Below, in pieces: positions 1 through 7,201 of a stretch of 17,604 nt of DNA. The DNA lies in assembly GCA_019689615.1 (NCBI GenBank), contig JADGHD010000027.1:1-17604 (forward strand), written 5' to 3'. This DNA comes from Frankia sp. (GTDB lineage: Bacteria; Actinomycetota; Actinomycetes; Frankiales; Frankiaceae). A program made the position numbers and the translations under genes. The notes under the pieces are model-generated. The model searched no databases and was not told the origin of the DNA. It worked only from the letters and a program-made list of their open reading frames with translations. Within the stretch, counting starts at the first letter, position 1. Every line of letters starts with the position of its first letter.

Positions 1-580
1 GCTCCTGCGTGGGCAGGGGGTCCACGGTGGGTTCCGGGTCCGGTTCCGGCTCCGGCTCCGTCGGCAGCGGGTCGATGGTCGGGAGCGGATCCAGGGTGGG
101 CAGCGGGTCCTCGGTGACCACCGGGTCGGTGGGCAGCGGCTCGACGGTCTCCAGCGGCGGCAGGGGCAGGGCTGGCGGCGGGGCCAGCTCCGGCTGTGCC
201 GTTGGCTGGCGCCGGCCGGGGGTCGACGGCGCCGGTGGGGCGATCGCCACCAGCCCGGTCGTCGGCTCCGGCGCACCCGGGTTGTTCGTCGTCAGCTCGC
301 CAGGGCCGTCGCCAGCGGGCAGGCCGTCGTCAAGGCCGGAGGTCTGCGGCGGGGTTGGCCATGGCCGGACGATCCCGATGGCGTCGATGCGGCCGCCGCT
401 GCCGTTGGCGTGCTCTCGGTCTCGCGTCGCGACCACGAGGATGACCAACAGCAGCGTGGGCGCCAGCGCCATCGCCACGGCGACCATGCGGCGCTCCGAG
501 CGGGGCGCCCGTCGGGCGACGTACCACGCGGCCGGCGGGATCAGCGCAAAAAGCGCTGCGAACAAGAGCACCTCGGGCAT
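1..580 (-). CDS. Membrane protein with proline-rich tail, 3' end missing
   Basis: The reading frame stays open from ATG at 580 to the window edge, so at least 193 residues are present and the C-terminus is missing. The N-terminus (MPEVLLFAALFALIPPAAW) is a hydrophobic helix. An Arg-rich stretch (ARRAPRSERR) follows, then a second helix (about residues 31-49, MVAVAMALAPTLLLVILVVA). From about residue 70 the protein is Pro/Thr/Glu-rich, with five PLPT units between residues 148 and 191. GGGGAG four bases upstream of ATG is a good ribosome binding site, and third positions are almost all G or C, which supports this frame over the Gly/Ser-rich frame on the opposite strand. The gene is divergent from the helicase. 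Two closely spaced helices and an extended tail suggest a small anchored envelope protein. I do not recognise the family and assign no function. Confidence 0.78.
   Translation of the reverse strand, partial: MPEVLLFAALFALIPPAAWYVARRAPRSERRMVAVAMALAPTLLLVILVVATRDREHANGSGGRIDAIGIVRPWPTPPQTSGLDDGLPAGDGPGELTTNNPGAPEPTTGLVAIAPPAPSTPGRRQPTAQPELAPPPALPLPPLETVEPLPTDPVVTEDPLPTLDPLPTIDPLPTEPEPEPDPEPTVDPLPTQE
8..139 (-). repeat. PLPT-encoding imperfect repeat
   Basis: Within the partial membrane-protein gene, five codon blocks encode Pro-Leu-Pro-Thr (residues 148-151, 159-162, 165-168, 171-174 and 188-191), spaced by short acidic stretches such as EPEPEPDPEP. The DNA repeat is imperfect because codons vary, which points to selection on the protein rather than a recent slippage event. 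The array continues to the window edge. Confidence 0.7.
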
Positions 581-720
581 GGCACTCCCCGATCACCTGG
601 ATCAAGCAACGATACGACCGAATCGCCCACGACGCACACATCTGCGGGATGCCGCGGCAATCGGGCCAGGCGCCTGCCGCCGCGCATGATCCGGGAATGT
701 CAGGCACGATCGGAAGCATC

Positions 721-3408
721 ATGGCAGCCACCTCGACCACCGCCGCGACATTCGCCGCCACCGTCCCGCCCTCGTCCGCCACCGCGACACCTGCGGCCAT
801 CGCCACCGCGGCCGCAGCCGCCGAGGCGGGCCTGGCCATGGTTGCGGAGAGCAGGGCAGTGGCGACCGGCAGCTCGCTTATCCAGGCATTGCCGCCGGCC
901 GACGCGCGCGACCCCGACTCGATCTATGACGCGTTCTCCGCCTGGGCGGACGGGCAGGGGCTCAGTCTCTACCCACATCAGCAGGAAGCCCTGATCGAGG
1001 TCGTGTCCGGCTCGAACGTGATCCTCTCGACGCCCACCGGATCAGGGAAGAGCCTGGTCGCCACCGGAGCGCACTTCACCGCGCTCGCGACCAACCGGCG
1101 CACGTTCTACACGGCGCCGATCAAGGCCCTGGTCTCGGAGAAGTTCTTCGCGCTCATCGAGCTCTTCGGCGCGGCCAACGTCGGCATGATCACTGGAGAC
1201 GCCAGCGTCAACGAGAACGCGCCGGTCATCTGCTGCACAGCGGAGATCCTGGCCAATCTGGCGCTGCGGGAGGGTGCCGCCGCCGACGTCGGCCAGGTCG
1301 TGATGGACGAGTTCCACTTCTACGCCGACCCGGACCGCGGCTGGGCGTGGCAGGTACCGCTGATCGAGCTGCCCCAGGCGCAGTTCATCCTCATGTCGGC
1401 GACGCTCGGCGACGTCTCCCGGTTCGGTGAGGATCTCACCCGCCGTACCGCCCGTCCCACCGCCGTCGTCCGCTCCGCCGAACGCCCGGTGCCGTTGTAC
1501 TTCCAGTACGTCACGACACCGCTGCAGGAGACCGTGGAGGAACTTCTCTCCACGCACCGAGCCCCGGTCTACATCGTCCACTTCACCCAGGCAGCGGCGC
1601 TCGAGCGCGCGCAGGCGCTGATGAGCATCAACGTCTCGACCAAGGCGGAGAAGGAGGCGATCGCCAGACTCATCGGGAACTTCCGGTTCACGGCCGGGTT
1701 CGGCAAGACGCTGTCCCGCCTGGTGCGGCACGGGATTGGCGTGCACCACGCCGGGATGCTGCCGAAGTACCGCCGGCTCGTGGAGATCCTCGCCCAGGCC
1801 GGTCTGCTCAAGGTGATCTGTGGTACCGACACGTTGGGCGTGGGCATCAACGTGCCGATCCGGACCGTCATGTTCACCTCGCTGTCGAAGTTCGACGGGA
1901 CGAAGAACCGGATCCTCACCGCCCGGGAGTTCCACCAGATCGCCGGCCGCGCTGGCCGGGCCGGCTACGACACCGCCGGATATGTGGTGGTGCAGGCCCC
2001 CGAGCACGTCATCGAGAACGAGAAGGCGCTGGCCAAGGCGGGGGGCGACCCGAAGAAGCGGCGCAAGGTGGTCAAGAAGAAGCCGCCGGAGGGACAGGTG
2101 GGCTGGGGCAAGCCCACCTACGAGCGCCTGGTCGCCGCCGAGCCGGAGCCGCTGACCTCGCAGTTCGTGGTCACGCACTCGATGCTGCTGAACGTCATCG
2201 GCCGCCCGGGCGACGCCTTCGCCGCGATGCGCCGCCTGCTTACCGACAACCATGAGGACCGCCCGGCCCAGCGCCGGCACATCCGGCGGGCCATCGCCAT
2301 CTACCGCGCGCTGCTGGCCGCGGGCGTTGTCGAGAAGCTCGACGAGCCGGACGAGGAGGGGCGGACGATCCGCCTGACCGTCGACCTGCAGTACGACTTC
2401 GCGCTGAACCAGCCGCTCTCCCCGTTCGCCCTCAGCGCGCTCGACCTGCTCGACCGGGACGCGCCCGACTACGCGCTGAACGTGCTGTCGGTCATCGAGG
2501 CCACGCTCGACAACCCGCGCCAGGTGCTGGCGGCCCAGCAGTTCAAGGCCCGCGGCGAGGCGGTTGCCCAGATGAAGGCGGAAGGCCTCGACTACGACGA
2601 CCGGATGGAGGCCCTGGCCGAGGTCACCTACCCGAAGCCGCTGGAGGAGCTGCTCACCGCGGCGTTGGAGATCTACCGGCGGGGACACCCCTGGGTTGAC
2701 GACTACGAGCTGGCCCCGAAGGCCGTGGTCCGGGACATGGCCGAGCGGGCCATGACCTTCGCCGAGTATGTCCAGTTCTATGGGCTGGCTCGCTCGGAGG
2801 GCCTGCTACTGCGCTACCTGGCCGACGCCTACAAGGCGCTCCGCCAGACCGTCCCAGACTCGGCGCGCACCGAGGAGCTCACCGACCTGATCGAATGGCT
2901 CGGGGAGCTGGTCCGTCAGGTCGACTCCAGCCTCCTCGACGAGTGGGAGCGGCTACGGAACCCAACGGACGCCGATCTCGCGACCGCCGCCGCGATCGAG
3001 CACGGCGAGCGGATCAGCGACAAGCCGCCGGCCGTCACCCGCAACGTCCGCGCCTTCCGGGTTCTCGTCCGCAACGCCATGTTCCGTCGGGTCGAGCTGG
3101 CCGCACTGCGCCGCTACGCCGACCTCGGCGAACTCGACGGCGAGGCGGGCTGGGACGCGGAAGCCTGGCAAGCCGCGCTCGAGCCGTACTTCGAGCTCTA
3201 CGACGAGATCGGCACGGGCCCCAACGCCCGCGGCCCGAAGATGCTGATCATCGATACGACCACCGAGCCCGGCGTCTGGCACGTCCGCCAGATCTTCGAC
3301 GACCCGGCAGGCGACCACGACTGGGGTATCAGCGCCGAGGTCGACCTCGCGGCCTCGGACGAGCAGGGCAGCGCCGCCCTGCGCGTCACCGCCGTCAACC
3401 AGCTCTGA
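721..3408 (+). CDS. DEAD/DEAH-box helicase with C-terminal DUF3516
   Basis: This is a superfamily 2 ATP-dependent RNA/DNA helicase of the Ski2/HelY-like group, cytoplasmic, 895 residues from this start. Walker A TPTGSGKS has its Lys at residue 110. Motif II is DEFH (196-199), motif III is SAT (226-228) and motif VI is QIAGRAGRAG (406-415). A Lys/Arg-rich insert (about 441-455, GGDPKKRRKVVKKK) follows the core and could contact nucleic acid. The remainder to the C-terminus matches the DUF3516 region known from actinobacterial helicases. The start is uncertain. ATG at 649, 697, 721 and 838 are all in frame; 721 has GGAAG four bases upstream, while 838 lies closest to the point where the family usually begins. 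The Ala/Thr-rich leader between 721 and 838 may therefore be untranslated. The gene stands alone, and its substrate is unknown. Confidence 0.9.
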   Translation: MAATSTTAATFAATVPPSSATATPAAIATAAAAAEAGLAMVAESRAVATGSSLIQALPPADARDPDSIYDAFSAWADGQGLSLYPHQQEALIEVVSGSNVILSTPTGSGKSLVATGAHFTALATNRRTFYTAPIKALVSEKFFALIELFGAANVGMITGDASVNENAPVICCTAEILANLALREGAAADVGQVVMDEFHFYADPDRGWAWQVPLIELPQAQFILMSATLGDVSRFGEDLTRRTARPTAVVRSAERPVPLYFQYVTTPLQETVEELLSTHRAPVYIVHFTQAAALERAQALMSINVSTKAEKEAIARLIGNFRFTAGFGKTLSRLVRHGIGVHHAGMLPKYRRLVEILAQAGLLKVICGTDTLGVGINVPIRTVMFTSLSKFDGTKNRILTAREFHQIAGRAGRAGYDTAGYVVVQAPEHVIENEKALAKAGGDPKKRRKVVKKKPPEGQVGWGKPTYERLVAAEPEPLTSQFVVTHSMLLNVIGRPGDAFAAMRRLLTDNHEDRPAQRRHIRRAIAIYRALLAAGVVEKLDEPDEEGRTIRLTVDLQYDFALNQPLSPFALSALDLLDRDAPDYALNVLSVIEATLDNPRQVLAAQQFKARGEAVAQMKAEGLDYDDRMEALAEVTYPKPLEELLTAALEIYRRGHPWVDDYELAPKAVVRDMAERAMTFAEYVQFYGLARSEGLLLRYLADAYKALRQTVPDSARTEELTDLIEWLGELVRQVDSSLLDEWERLRNPTDADLATAAAIEHGERISDKPPAVTRNVRAFRVLVRNAMFRRVELAALRRYADLGELDGEAGWDAEAWQAALEPYFELYDEIGTGPNARGPKMLIIDTTTEPGVWHVRQIFDDPAGDHDWGISAEVDLAASDEQGSAALRVTAVNQL

Positions 3409-3421
3409 CGGCGGTGACGCG
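3382..3421 (+). terminator. 16-bp perfect hairpin spanning the helicase stop codon
   Basis: The left arm is CGCGTCACCGCCGTCA (3382-3397), the loop is 8 nt, and the right arm is TGACGGCGGTGACGCG (3406-3421). The arms are perfectly complementary over 16 bp. The right arm begins with the helicase TGA stop. There is no U-run, as is common for actinobacterial terminators. Because of its symmetry it could also stop transcription from the convergent gene ending at 3471. Confidence 0.7.
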
Positions 3422-3470
3422 GCCTGCGCGCCGAGGAGGTTCACGCAGGGCAGCCGGACGGGCGGGCGGG

Positions 3471-4268
3471 TCAGACGAGCAGCGGTTCGCCGGTCTCCAG
3501 TAGCGACTTCAGGCTGGCGATGACGCTGGGCCAGCCGCCGCGGACCAGCTCGGCGACGGTGCTGCCAGGGGCGAACCCGTCGTGCACGACCGTCAGCTTT
3601 ACCGAGTCGTGCCCGGTCGGCTCGATCTCGAAGGTGACGGTGGACCGGGGCTCGGCCATGAGCGTCGCGACGAAATCGGCGTCCCAGCCGAACCGCTCGC
3701 CGAGCTCCGGGGTGAAGTTGTGCCAGGTGTAGGCCAGGCGGCGGAACGGGTCCGCCTCGACCACGACCTGCTCCGGGTCGGTCAGCACGATGTCATGGTG
3801 ATGCCAGGTCATCGTGGCCCCGGGCGTCCATTCGGTGGTGAAGGCCGTGTCCCAGTAGCGCTTGGTAAAGGCGGGATCGGTCAGCGCCTGCCACAGCCGC
3901 TCCGGCGTGGTGCGGATGTAGGTGACGTAGACGAAGTGGGGCTTGTCCATCGGGACTTCCTCCAGGGTGGTCTTGAGCTCGGCGAGCACGCGGACCCGGT
4001 CGCGGTGGTACTTGCTGATCCATCGGTCGGCGATCGCGTTGACTGGCGCGGCGTTCAGGTAGTGCAGCTTTTCCCGGCCACGGCGCATGGTGACGACCAG
4101 TCCGGCGGCCTCCAGCACTGCCAGGTGCTTGCTGACCGACTGACGCGCCATGTCGAGTCCGGCGCACAGTTCGCGGAGGGTCTGCCCCGACCGCGCGTGC
4201 AGGCTGTCGAGCAGCCGCCGACGGCTGGGGTCGGCCAACGCCCGAAAGACTTCGTCCATCACCGTCAC
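3471..4268 (-). CDS. ArsR-type regulator fused to SRPBCC/AHSA1 domain
   Basis: Residues 4-72 form an ArsR winged helix: FRALADPSRRRLLDSL, then a recognition helix around ARQSVSKHLAVLEAAGL and a wing at MRRGREKLHYL. There is no CxC metal-binding box, only one Cys at residue 35, so metal sensing is unlikely. After a linker, about residues 108-260 form an SRPBCC/AHSA1 domain (FVYVTYIRTTPERLWQALTD, later a WP segment), a fold that binds hydrophobic ligands. The natural reading is a repressor with a built-in ligand or effector domain. Translation may begin at GTG 4268 or ATG 4259; neither has a strong ribosome site. An internal ATG (residue 107, position 3950) is preceded by GGAGG at 8 nt spacing and could yield the SRPBCC domain alone. 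Two palindromes just upstream suggest autoregulation. Ligand and targets are unknown. Confidence 0.9.
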   Translation of the reverse strand: MTVMDEVFRALADPSRRRLLDSLHARSGQTLRELCAGLDMARQSVSKHLAVLEAAGLVVTMRRGREKLHYLNAAPVNAIADRWISKYHRDRVRVLAELKTTLEEVPMDKPHFVYVTYIRTTPERLWQALTDPAFTKRYWDTAFTTEWTPGATMTWHHHDIVLTDPEQVVVEADPFRRLAYTWHNFTPELGERFGWDADFVATLMAEPRSTVTFEIEPTGHDSVKLTVVHDGFAPGSTVAELVRGGWPSVIASLKSLLETGEPLLV

Positions 4269-4289
4269 GTCCAGCAGTCACCGAGAGAT

Positions 4290-4335
4290 AGGCAGCCATT
4301 CGGCTGCCTGTTATTTAGGCAGCCAACCGGCTGCA
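4290..4335. promoter_or_regulatory. Tandem palindromic operators upstream of the ArsR-SRPBCC gene
   Basis: AGGCAGCC-ATTC-GGCTGCCT (4290-4309) is a perfect 8-bp-arm dyad. GGCAGCC-AACC-GGCTGCA (4318-4335 region) repeats its core. The centres are 27 bp apart and an AT-rich spacer (TGTTATTTA) separates them. The nearer dyad lies about 20 bp upstream of the GTG at 4268. Two identical GCAGCC-N4-GGCTGC cores next to a winged-helix regulator gene are best read as binding sites for that regulator; this is inference from position and symmetry. Confidence 0.65.
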
Positions 4336-4336
4336 T

Positions 4337-4652
4337 GTCAACGACGACCTGCGTCAGCCAGGCGAGCTGGGCCGCGAGCCGCGCCGTCCAGGCCGGCGTC
4401 CGGCCCGTTCACGAGCCGCTGACCAGCACGAACTGCCAGAGCACCCGAACACGGCACGCACAGCACCCGGATCCCGCCGGGCAGGGCCGACGGCCTGGCG
4501 AGCCCGCGAGTGGCCGCGAAGTCCGCGCCCTCGGCCGAGAGCGACCAGAAGAAGCCCTTGATCAGGCAACGGCCCGCACGCCGAGCGCGGCAGGCCGGCC
4601 CCGGCATGCTGGGGCGACGATCGGCGGAACCGTCAGCGTGCGCGGCGCCCGG
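4337..4652. other. Gap without a convincing gene; possible decayed fragment
   Basis: About 315 bp between the regulator operator and the end of the alcohol dehydrogenase. A minus-strand frame between roughly 4607 and 4450 has codon-like G/C third positions and reads AATRGLARPSALPGGIRVLCV, loosely resembling the C-terminal half of a short-chain dehydrogenase. The bias is lost downstream and no start or ribosome site supports it. It may be a remnant or chance. Confidence 0.3.
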
Positions 4653-5672
4653 TCACGGAACCGCGACTGTCCGGCCCAGGCCGTGCTCAGACCGGTCCAT
4701 GCGCTCGTAGGCGGCGGGAACCTCGTCGAGGGTGATGTGGTTGGCGATGACCCGAATCTTGCCCGCGGCGGCGAGCGCGACCAGTTCGCGCAGCTCGTGC
4801 GGCTCGCCGGAGTAGCTGGTCTGCAGGGTGCACTCCCACGGGACCTGGATCAGGCCGAACGGGACCGAGCCGAGCGCGGCGCCGATACAGACGACCTTTC
4901 CCTTGAGCGCGGCGCACGCCACGCCGAGGGCGAGCGTCTCGTTGGCGCCCACCAGGTCGAGCACGAACGACGCACCTCCACGCGCCTTGACCTGCGCGGC
5001 CGCGTCGTCGTCCGGATCGAGCGCGAGGTCCGCGCCCAGCTCGAGAGCGAGTTCTCGGCGCCGAGGGTCGCGCTCCACCGCGGTGATCGTGGCCGGTGAG
5101 ACGGCCCGCAGGATCTGCAGCGCGAGGTGGCCGAGTCCGCCGATTCCGATGACGGTCGCCACCGAGCCTGGGCCCAACCAGGGCATCGACGCCCGGATCG
5201 CGTGATACGGCGTCAGGCCGGCGTCGTCGAGCGGGCCCGCGTCAACCGGGTCGAGGTTGTCCGGCAGCGGCACCACCGCCCGCGCCGGCACCCGGACGAA
5301 CTCGGCCAGACCGCCGTCCAGCCCCAGGCCGGCGCCGCCCGCTGGCTTGATCGTCGGGCAGTACCGCTCGTCGCCGGCGACGCAGGTCGGGCACTGGCCG
5401 CAGCCGAACTCCGCGTGGACGACGACCGGCTGGCCCACGCTCAGGCCGCGCACCCCCGGTCCAAGCGCCTCGATCCAGCCTGCGGACTCGTGGCCGATCG
5501 TGAACGGCTGGCCATCCGGGCGGTATACCGACGGCGCCATTGAGATCATGCAGTCCGAGTGGCACAGGCCTGCCCCCGCGACCTTCACCAGCACCTCGCC
5601 TGGGCCGGCCGTGGGCGCCGGAACGTCCGTGACCACCAGCCCGCCGCCCGGCATCACCTGAACCGCCTTCAC
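4653..5672 (-). CDS. Zinc-dependent alcohol dehydrogenase (MDR family)
   Basis: A medium-chain NAD(P)-dependent dehydrogenase, cytoplasmic, 339 residues, a normal length for the family. Catalytic zinc ligands are Cys37 (GLCHSD), His61-Glu62 (GHES) and probably Asp150 in the DDAGLTPYHA segment. Structural zinc ligands are Cys91, Cys94, Cys97 and Cys105. The Rossmann motif GIGGLG is at 176-181, and Glu200 at the end of the next strand favours NAD over NADP. Family knowledge gives reversible oxidation of an alcohol to an aldehyde or ketone; the substrate cannot be read from sequence. The start is GTG at 5672 with GAGGGGG just upstream. The gene is divergent from the epimerase gene, and both could be controlled from the KstR-like box in between. 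Confidence 0.93.
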   Translation of the reverse strand: MKAVQVMPGGGLVVTDVPAPTAGPGEVLVKVAGAGLCHSDCMISMAPSVYRPDGQPFTIGHESAGWIEALGPGVRGLSVGQPVVVHAEFGCGQCPTCVAGDERYCPTIKPAGGAGLGLDGGLAEFVRVPARAVVPLPDNLDPVDAGPLDDAGLTPYHAIRASMPWLGPGSVATVIGIGGLGHLALQILRAVSPATITAVERDPRRRELALELGADLALDPDDDAAAQVKARGGASFVLDLVGANETLALGVACAALKGKVVCIGAALGSVPFGLIQVPWECTLQTSYSGEPHELRELVALAAAGKIRVIANHITLDEVPAAYERMDRSEHGLGRTVAVP

Positions 5673-5848
5673 TGCCCCCTCTTTCGCTCCGCCACGCGGA
5701 CCCGCGCATCCGGGGCCCGCGACCCACCCCGACGATCACCAGCGCTCGGATACTCCCAGCCCACCGCGCTCGCGAGCCACCGATTGCCCTGCCGCCCGGA
5801 GGCTCCACGGAGCGTGCAGCCGTCCTCCTGAGCCAGGTGTCCGGAACC

Positions 5849-5862
5849 TAGAACGTGTTACA
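5849..5862. promoter_or_regulatory. KstR-like palindromic box in divergent promoter region
   Basis: TAGAACGTGTTACA matches the TetR-family KstR operator pattern TnnAACnnGTTnnA at all eight fixed positions. It sits in the 297 bp between the divergent dehydrogenase (start 5672) and epimerase (start 5970). A partly overlapping GTGTT-AC-AACAC dyad (5855-5866) is also present. In mycobacteria and rhodococci this pattern marks sterol and lipid catabolism genes; here only the match and position are seen, and no regulator gene is in the window. Confidence 0.45.
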
Positions 5863-5969
5863 ACACTGGAGCGTCGTCCTGCCCCGGCGGCCGCGCATCG
5901 GCCAGCGAGCGCGGGTGCCGCCCGGCGTCGGCGCAGTGGGCCCGAGCCGGTGGACGAGGGGTGGACGCG

Positions 5970-6950
5970 GTGCTGAGTGGCGAGAAGATCCTGATCACCG
6001 GACCGGCTGGGCAGATCGCCTACCCGATCGCGGCCGCTCTGGCCAAGGACAACGAGGTCTGGGGGATCGCCCGGTTCAGTGACCCGGCCAGCCGCGAGCG
6101 GGTGGCCGCGCTGGGCGTGACGACGCGGTCTGTCGACCTCGCCTCGGGCGACTTCAGCGACCTTCCGGACGACTTCACCTACCTGCTGCACACCGCCGCC
6201 TATCTCGGCGGCGGCCTGGACTACGACCTGGCGCTGGCGACCAACGCCGAGGGGACCGGGCTGCTCATGCGGCACTGCGCCAGTGCGAAGGCCGCGCTGA
6301 TCATGAGCACGATGTCGGTCTACAAGGCGCACGAGGACCCCTGGCACCCGTACGTGGAGACCGACCCGCTCGGCGATGCCCACCTGCCCGTGATCCCCAC
6401 CTACTCGGTCTCGAAGATCGGGCTGGAGGCGGTTGCTCGAACGTTCGCCCGGGCCCTCGGGCTGCCGACCGTGATAACCCGGATCAACGCGGTGTACGGG
6501 CCAAACGGCGGGCTGTTGGTGCACTACCTCGACCAGATCGTCGACCGGCAGCCGGTCACGCTGCGCTGGGACCCCAGCCCGTACACCCCGATCTACGAGT
6601 CCGACGTCGTCGACCAGGTCGAGGCGATGCTCGCGGCCGCGTCCGTTCCGGCCACCATCGTCAACTGGGGCGGGGACGAGGCCGTTCCGATGCAGGACGT
6701 CTGCCGGCACATCGGCGAACTCACCGGCCGCCCGGTCGACCTGCGGGTCGCCGCGGTCCCGGGTACCCAGCGCGGCGCGATCAGCGACGTCACCCGGCGT
6801 CGTTCGATCACCGGACCGTGCCGGGTGCCGTGGCGGGAGGGAATCCGCCGGGTGCTGGAGCACCGTTACCCGCAGGGCGTGGACGGCCCACGCCTGGCCG
6901 CCCACGCCGCGGCCCGGGCGATGACGGCGCAGGGCCAGCAGGCCGGCTGA
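5970..6950 (+). CDS. NAD-dependent epimerase/dehydratase (extended SDR)
   Basis: An extended short-chain dehydrogenase, 326 residues from this start. The nucleotide motif GPAGQIA is at residues 11-17 after a beta strand (EKILIT). The catalytic set is Ser116 (STMSVY), Tyr145 and Lys149 (YSVSK). Later segments (RINAVYGPNGG, YTPIYESDVVDQ) fit the NAD-epimerase family, which acts on nucleotide sugars or other hydroxyl/keto substrates; the substrate is unknown. Two GTG starts compete. 5961 directly abuts GAGGG, while 5970 lies 9 nt from it and is preferred. No operon partner is visible: the next gene starts 251 bp later and a hairpin lies between. Confidence 0.88.
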   Translation: MLSGEKILITGPAGQIAYPIAAALAKDNEVWGIARFSDPASRERVAALGVTTRSVDLASGDFSDLPDDFTYLLHTAAYLGGGLDYDLALATNAEGTGLLMRHCASAKAALIMSTMSVYKAHEDPWHPYVETDPLGDAHLPVIPTYSVSKIGLEAVARTFARALGLPTVITRINAVYGPNGGLLVHYLDQIVDRQPVTLRWDPSPYTPIYESDVVDQVEAMLAAASVPATIVNWGGDEAVPMQDVCRHIGELTGRPVDLRVAAVPGTQRGAISDVTRRRSITGPCRVPWREGIRRVLEHRYPQGVDGPRLAAHAAARAMTAQGQQAG

Positions 6951-6971
6951 GCGGAGCAGGTAAGCCGGGGC

Positions 6972-7009
6972 GGGCCCGCTGAGGGCTCGATGGGGCGGGC
7001 AGCGGGCCC
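6972..7009 (+). terminator. Candidate hairpin after the epimerase gene
   Basis: GGGCCCGCT (6972-6980) pairs with AGCGGGCCC (7001-7009), 9 bp perfect with a 20-nt loop. It lies 21 bp after the stop at 6950. The loop is long and there is no U-tract, so the call is tentative. Confidence 0.35.
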
Positions 7010-7109
7010 CGCGTGGCCGGGCAATCCGTGCCGCCGGCTACCGCCAAGTTGACCGGGGGTGTCTACGTCAGACGGCCGATCTTTCGGCTCAACGCCTTGA
7101 CGAGACAAC

Positions 7110-7123
7110 GATTGTTCACAATC
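7110..7123. promoter_or_regulatory. GATTGT-TC-ACAATC dyad upstream of the CGSC operon
   Basis: Perfect 6-bp arms around a 2-nt centre, unusually AT-rich for this genome, 78 bp upstream of the GTG at 7202. The TTGTnnACAA form resembles GntR-family operators. A TTGACG at 7097-7102 could be a -35 element partly covered by a bound regulator, but I see no convincing -10. No regulator gene is adjacent. Confidence 0.45.
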
Positions 7124-7201
7124 TTCGCCACCAGGGACGTCGACACTGCCGCTCGAACGTGCTCGCGGGGCGGCGGCAGTCGGACCGGGAGGCAACGCGA
7201 C

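Noticed and set aside
8..139. CRISPR-like array
   Set aside because: Repeats are short, unevenly spaced and in a protein-coding frame.
9..689. Plus-strand frame rich in Gly-Ser repeats
   Set aside because: It is the antisense of the PLPT-repeat tail; the minus-strand frame has a ribosome site, membrane helices and the right codon bias.
1042..2688. Long open frame of 548 codons antisense to the helicase
   Set aside because: The opposite strand encodes all helicase motifs; long antisense frames are expected at this GC content.
3471..4268. Arsenic or metal sensor
   Set aside because: No CxC metal-binding box; only one Cys in the DNA-binding domain.
3582..5099. Plus-strand frame of 505 codons across the regulator and dehydrogenase genes
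   Set aside because: It crosses two genes with clear domains, the operators and the gap, and has no domain of its own.
5736..6905. Minus-strand frame of 389 codons
   Set aside because: Antisense to the epimerase and its promoter, with Arg/Gly/Asp-rich low-complexity content.
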